DNA of 23,088 bases, taken from an uncultured Angelakisella sp. (lineage in GTDB: Bacteria; Bacillota; Clostridia; Oscillospirales; Ruminococcaceae). Below the pieces are notes generated by a model. It had not been told where the DNA came from, ran no database searches, and saw only the letters and a list, made by a program, of their open reading frames with translations. The stretch's first letter is position 1. Each line of letters starts with the position of its first letter. The DNA is taken from NCBI GenBank assembly GCA_910585525.1, contig CAJUFR010000004.1, positions 63,026 to 86,113 of the forward strand, read 5' to 3'. Shown here in pieces: positions 21,659-23,088 of this stretch. A program made the position numbers and the translations under genes.

Positions 21659-22705
21659 ATGGCAGGAAAAAAGGGTGTCGAACATATCTCACCGGAGGAG
21701 CGTGTGAAAATAGAGGGTTATGTACAAATCGGGATGAAGGCCTCAGCGATCGCGGCGGCTCTTGGCCGGGAACGCTCTGCCATCTACAAAGAACTTCGCC
21801 GTGGAAGATACACCCGTCTCACCATAGAGTGGAAAGAGGTAACAGCATATAGTGCTGAAATTGCCCAAAGAGACTATGAGGAAAAGGCAGCAGGAAAAGG
21901 CCCCTCCCTAAAGATAGGAAGGGACTTTGCCTTTGCCAGTTTCATAGAGCAGAAGATCATAAAGGATAGATATTCCCCGGCGGCGGCCCTGGCGGCGATC
22001 AGATTGGAAGGGCAGCATTTTGCAACAGAGGTATGTATAAAGACATTGTACAACTATATTGATGCAGGAATCTTTGCAGAACTGGAAAATAAGCACCTGC
22101 TTAGAAAGAGTAAAAAGAAACCGAAAGCTGACAGCAAACCGCAGTTTAGAGCAAAACGCACCTTTTGTTCCAGCATAAGCGATCGACCGGAAGAAATAGA
22201 AAACCGGAAATCATTTGGTCACTGGGAAATGGACACCGTGATAGGCAAAGCCAAGGGCGGCGGACCGGTTTTGCTAGTCCTGACGGAACGTCTGACCCGT
22301 CGGGAGATCATCCGAAAAATCGGAAGCAAAACGACCGCCGAGGTGGTTCGGGTCCTAAATCGTTTGGAGCGCAGTATGGGGGCAAAATTCAAGCGTGTTT
22401 TTCAAACGATCACCATCGATAATGGCAGTGAGTTTATGGACACCTCAGGAATAGAAAAATCTTGCCGTACAAAAGGCTCTCGTACGAAAGTTTACTACTG
22501 TCATCCTTATAGTTCCTGGGAACGGGGTTCCAATGAGAACGCAAACGGCATAATCCGGCGATTTATCCCAAAGGGAACACCCATAGAGCAGTACAGCGAT
22601 AGAGATATTGCCAGGGTCGAGCGATGGATCAATAACTATCCCCGGAAGATTCTAGGATATTTGACAGCGCAAATACTCTTTGATTCCCACTTGGAAGCAG
22701 CATAG
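21659..22705 (+). CDS. IS30-family transposase, intact
   Basis: A 348-residue transposase. The N-terminal HTH (about 10-50: ISPEERVKIEGYVQIGMKAS, ALGRERSAIYKELRRG) is characteristic of IS30, and the integrase-type catalytic domain (about 185-345) has D192 (WEMDTVIG), D254 (TIDNGSEF) and E293 (SNENANGIIRRF). No frameshift or stop. AGGGAGGAAGGAG lies just upstream. I could not find convincing terminal inverted repeats around it, so it may be a single-gene IS with undetected ends or an integration module of the surrounding element. Confidence 0.9.
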   Translation: MAGKKGVEHISPEERVKIEGYVQIGMKASAIAAALGRERSAIYKELRRGRYTRLTIEWKEVTAYSAEIAQRDYEEKAAGKGPSLKIGRDFAFASFIEQKIIKDRYSPAAALAAIRLEGQHFATEVCIKTLYNYIDAGIFAELENKHLLRKSKKKPKADSKPQFRAKRTFCSSISDRPEEIENRKSFGHWEMDTVIGKAKGGGPVLLVLTERLTRREIIRKIGSKTTAEVVRVLNRLERSMGAKFKRVFQTITIDNGSEFMDTSGIEKSCRTKGSRTKVYYCHPYSSWERGSNENANGIIRRFIPKGTPIEQYSDRDIARVERWINNYPRKILGYLTAQILFDSHLEAA

Positions 22706-22730
22706 CGACAAGGAAATCATGCAAAAAGAA

Positions 22731-22777
22731 ACCAGGGCTATCCAGAGGGGGGATAGTCCTGGTCGTTTTGCTTTTTT
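22731..22777 (+). terminator. Terminator after the IS30 transposase
   Basis: ACCAGGGCTATCC (22731-22743) pairs with GGATAGTCCTGGT (22751-22763), one G-U pair, then CGTTTTGCTTTTTT. Confidence 0.85.
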
Positions 22778-22862
22778 GGATTTTTCTCTAACTAGATGCG
22801 GCTACTGAAGGTGTTTTGTTTGTGCAAATTGCCGATTTTTGTTATTGTCTAGTGAAAAAGTC

Positions 22863-22921
22863 GATGTTTATCTTGCAATTCATCTTGCCGGTGCCGGTGT
22901 GTTTGTTGTAAGATAAACATC
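22863..22921. repeat. 16-bp inverted repeat overlapping the right 38-bp repeat
   Basis: GATGTTTATCTTGCAA (22863-22878) is complementary to TTGTAAGATAAACATC (22906-22921) at 15 of 16 positions, with a 27-nt centre containing the GCCGGTGCCGGT duplication. Only the right arm and centre are shared with the left 38-bp repeat. The symmetrical arms suggest recombinase or Rep binding sites around a core. Confidence 0.6.
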
Positions 22922-22922
22922 A
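22885..22922 (+). repeat. 38-bp direct repeat, right copy (candidate attachment site)
   Basis: Same sequence as 15149-15186 at 36 of 38 positions. It closes the phage-like block. Its -10-like segment is TAAGAT instead of TAATAT, so any promoter here should be weaker than in the left copy. Confidence 0.75.
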
Positions 22923-22976
22923 CTTGACAAGGGCATACAGGGAAAAGAAGCAAAAAAAGTGCTACCAACCTTACAC

Positions 22977-23012
22977 AAAACACCGCCTAACGGGACAATA
23001 GGCGGTGTTTTT
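22977..23012 (+). terminator. Terminator to the right of the element
   Basis: AAAACACCGCCTA (22977-22989) pairs with TAGGCGGTGTTTT (22999-23011), 9-nt loop, ending in TTTTT. It works in both directions and insulates the element's right edge. Confidence 0.8.
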
Positions 23013-23088
23013 GTATGCGGCGGAAAATCCCTGAAAGGAGCTTTTTGACCTTCTGCTTTCCGATTATGAAAGCTATCTGGAAATCCAG

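Larger units (their letters stand above)
15149..22922 (+). mobile_element. Inovirus-like (filamentous phage) element, probably defective or satellite
   Basis: A 7.7-kb block between 38-bp direct repeats, less GC-rich than the flanks. Its first part has the filamentous-phage order: small ssDNA-binding-protein candidate, small membrane protein, signal-peptide-bearing pVIII-like coat protein, terminator, small membrane protein, secreted pIII-like protein with glycine linkers. A regulatory cluster with an RHH repressor, a large palindrome, a NERD protein and an IS30 transposase follow. The morphogenesis ATPase (pI/Zot) and the rolling-circle Rep are absent, and a truncated gene marks a likely deletion at about 18880. 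The identification rests on architecture and order, not on sequence search. Confidence 0.6.

Noticed and set aside
21578..22880. Terminal inverted repeats of the IS30 copy
   Set aside because: Only an AAATTGC-type 8-nt similarity was found between the flanks, not enough to define IS ends.
15149..22922. 38-bp repeat as a dif/Xer site
   Set aside because: No resemblance to the conserved dif arms could be recognised, so Xer-type integration is not claimed.
23032..23088. Possible gene start at the right edge (AAGGAG at 23035-23040)
   Set aside because: Two frames compete (TTG at 23045, or a frame reading LLLSDYESYLEI that vaguely recalls a tyrosine recombinase N-terminus but lacks a start codon); too short to support.

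Overview
The window looks like a chromosomal segment of a GC-rich Gram-positive gut Clostridium (Oscillospiraceae/Flavonifractor-like). This is inferred from high-GC codon use, strong AGGAGG ribosome binding sites, many intrinsic terminators, RpiR/GntR regulators and a sporeformer-type gene repertoire. No rRNA, tRNA or CRISPR array was seen.

Bases 1-4640 are a sialic-acid (N-acetylneuraminate) catabolic locus. A ROK-type sugar kinase (partial, minus strand) is divergent from an N-acylglucosamine 2-epimerase, an RpiR/SIS regulator, two very small membrane proteins and a NanA-type lyase. The implied route is Neu5Ac to ManNAc to GlcNAc to GlcNAc-6-P. Divergent promoters and two A/T-tract palindromes (likely RpiR operators) lie in 812-1070. 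Bases 4659-6359 hold an AT-rich membrane protein of unknown role and a tocopherol-cyclase-like lipocalin-fold protein.

Bases 6344-12648 are a second RpiR-controlled locus. It holds an RpiR/SIS regulator with no normal start codon, a PhnD-type lipoprotein, a strong internal terminator, a PhnC-type ATPase, two PhnE-type permeases and a cytoplasmic UshA-type metallophosphoesterase. It is probably an importer for a phosphorylated organic compound coupled to a phosphatase. Bases 12649-15115 hold a spacer with little in it, then a minus-strand gntR-MFS operon with a clear promoter and terminator.

Bases 15149-22922 are bounded by a 38-bp direct repeat (36/38 identical) and form the most interesting part. 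The order is: small ssDNA-binding-protein candidate, small membrane protein, pVIII-like coat protein with signal peptide, strong terminator, 58-aa membrane protein, and a secreted 801-aa protein with glycine-rich linker (pIII-like). This is the structural-gene order of a filamentous phage (inovirus). No Zot/pI ATPase and no rolling-circle Rep is visible. The pIII-like gene ends inside its fourth C-terminal repeat, exactly where another reading frame (the 3' end of a different gene) begins, so a deletion probably removed those genes. Downstream come two Cys-rich small proteins, a divergent regulatory region (RHH repressor, three 15-bp operator repeats, two short minus-strand genes, one of them apparently starting at ATA), a candidate ~78-nt antisense RNA, a 143-bp interrupted palindrome that may be an origin or packaging signal, a membrane-anchored NERD/zinc-finger protein and an intact IS30-family transposase. 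I read the whole as a defective or satellite inovirus-like element with cargo. This is an inference from gene order and protein architecture, not from a database search.
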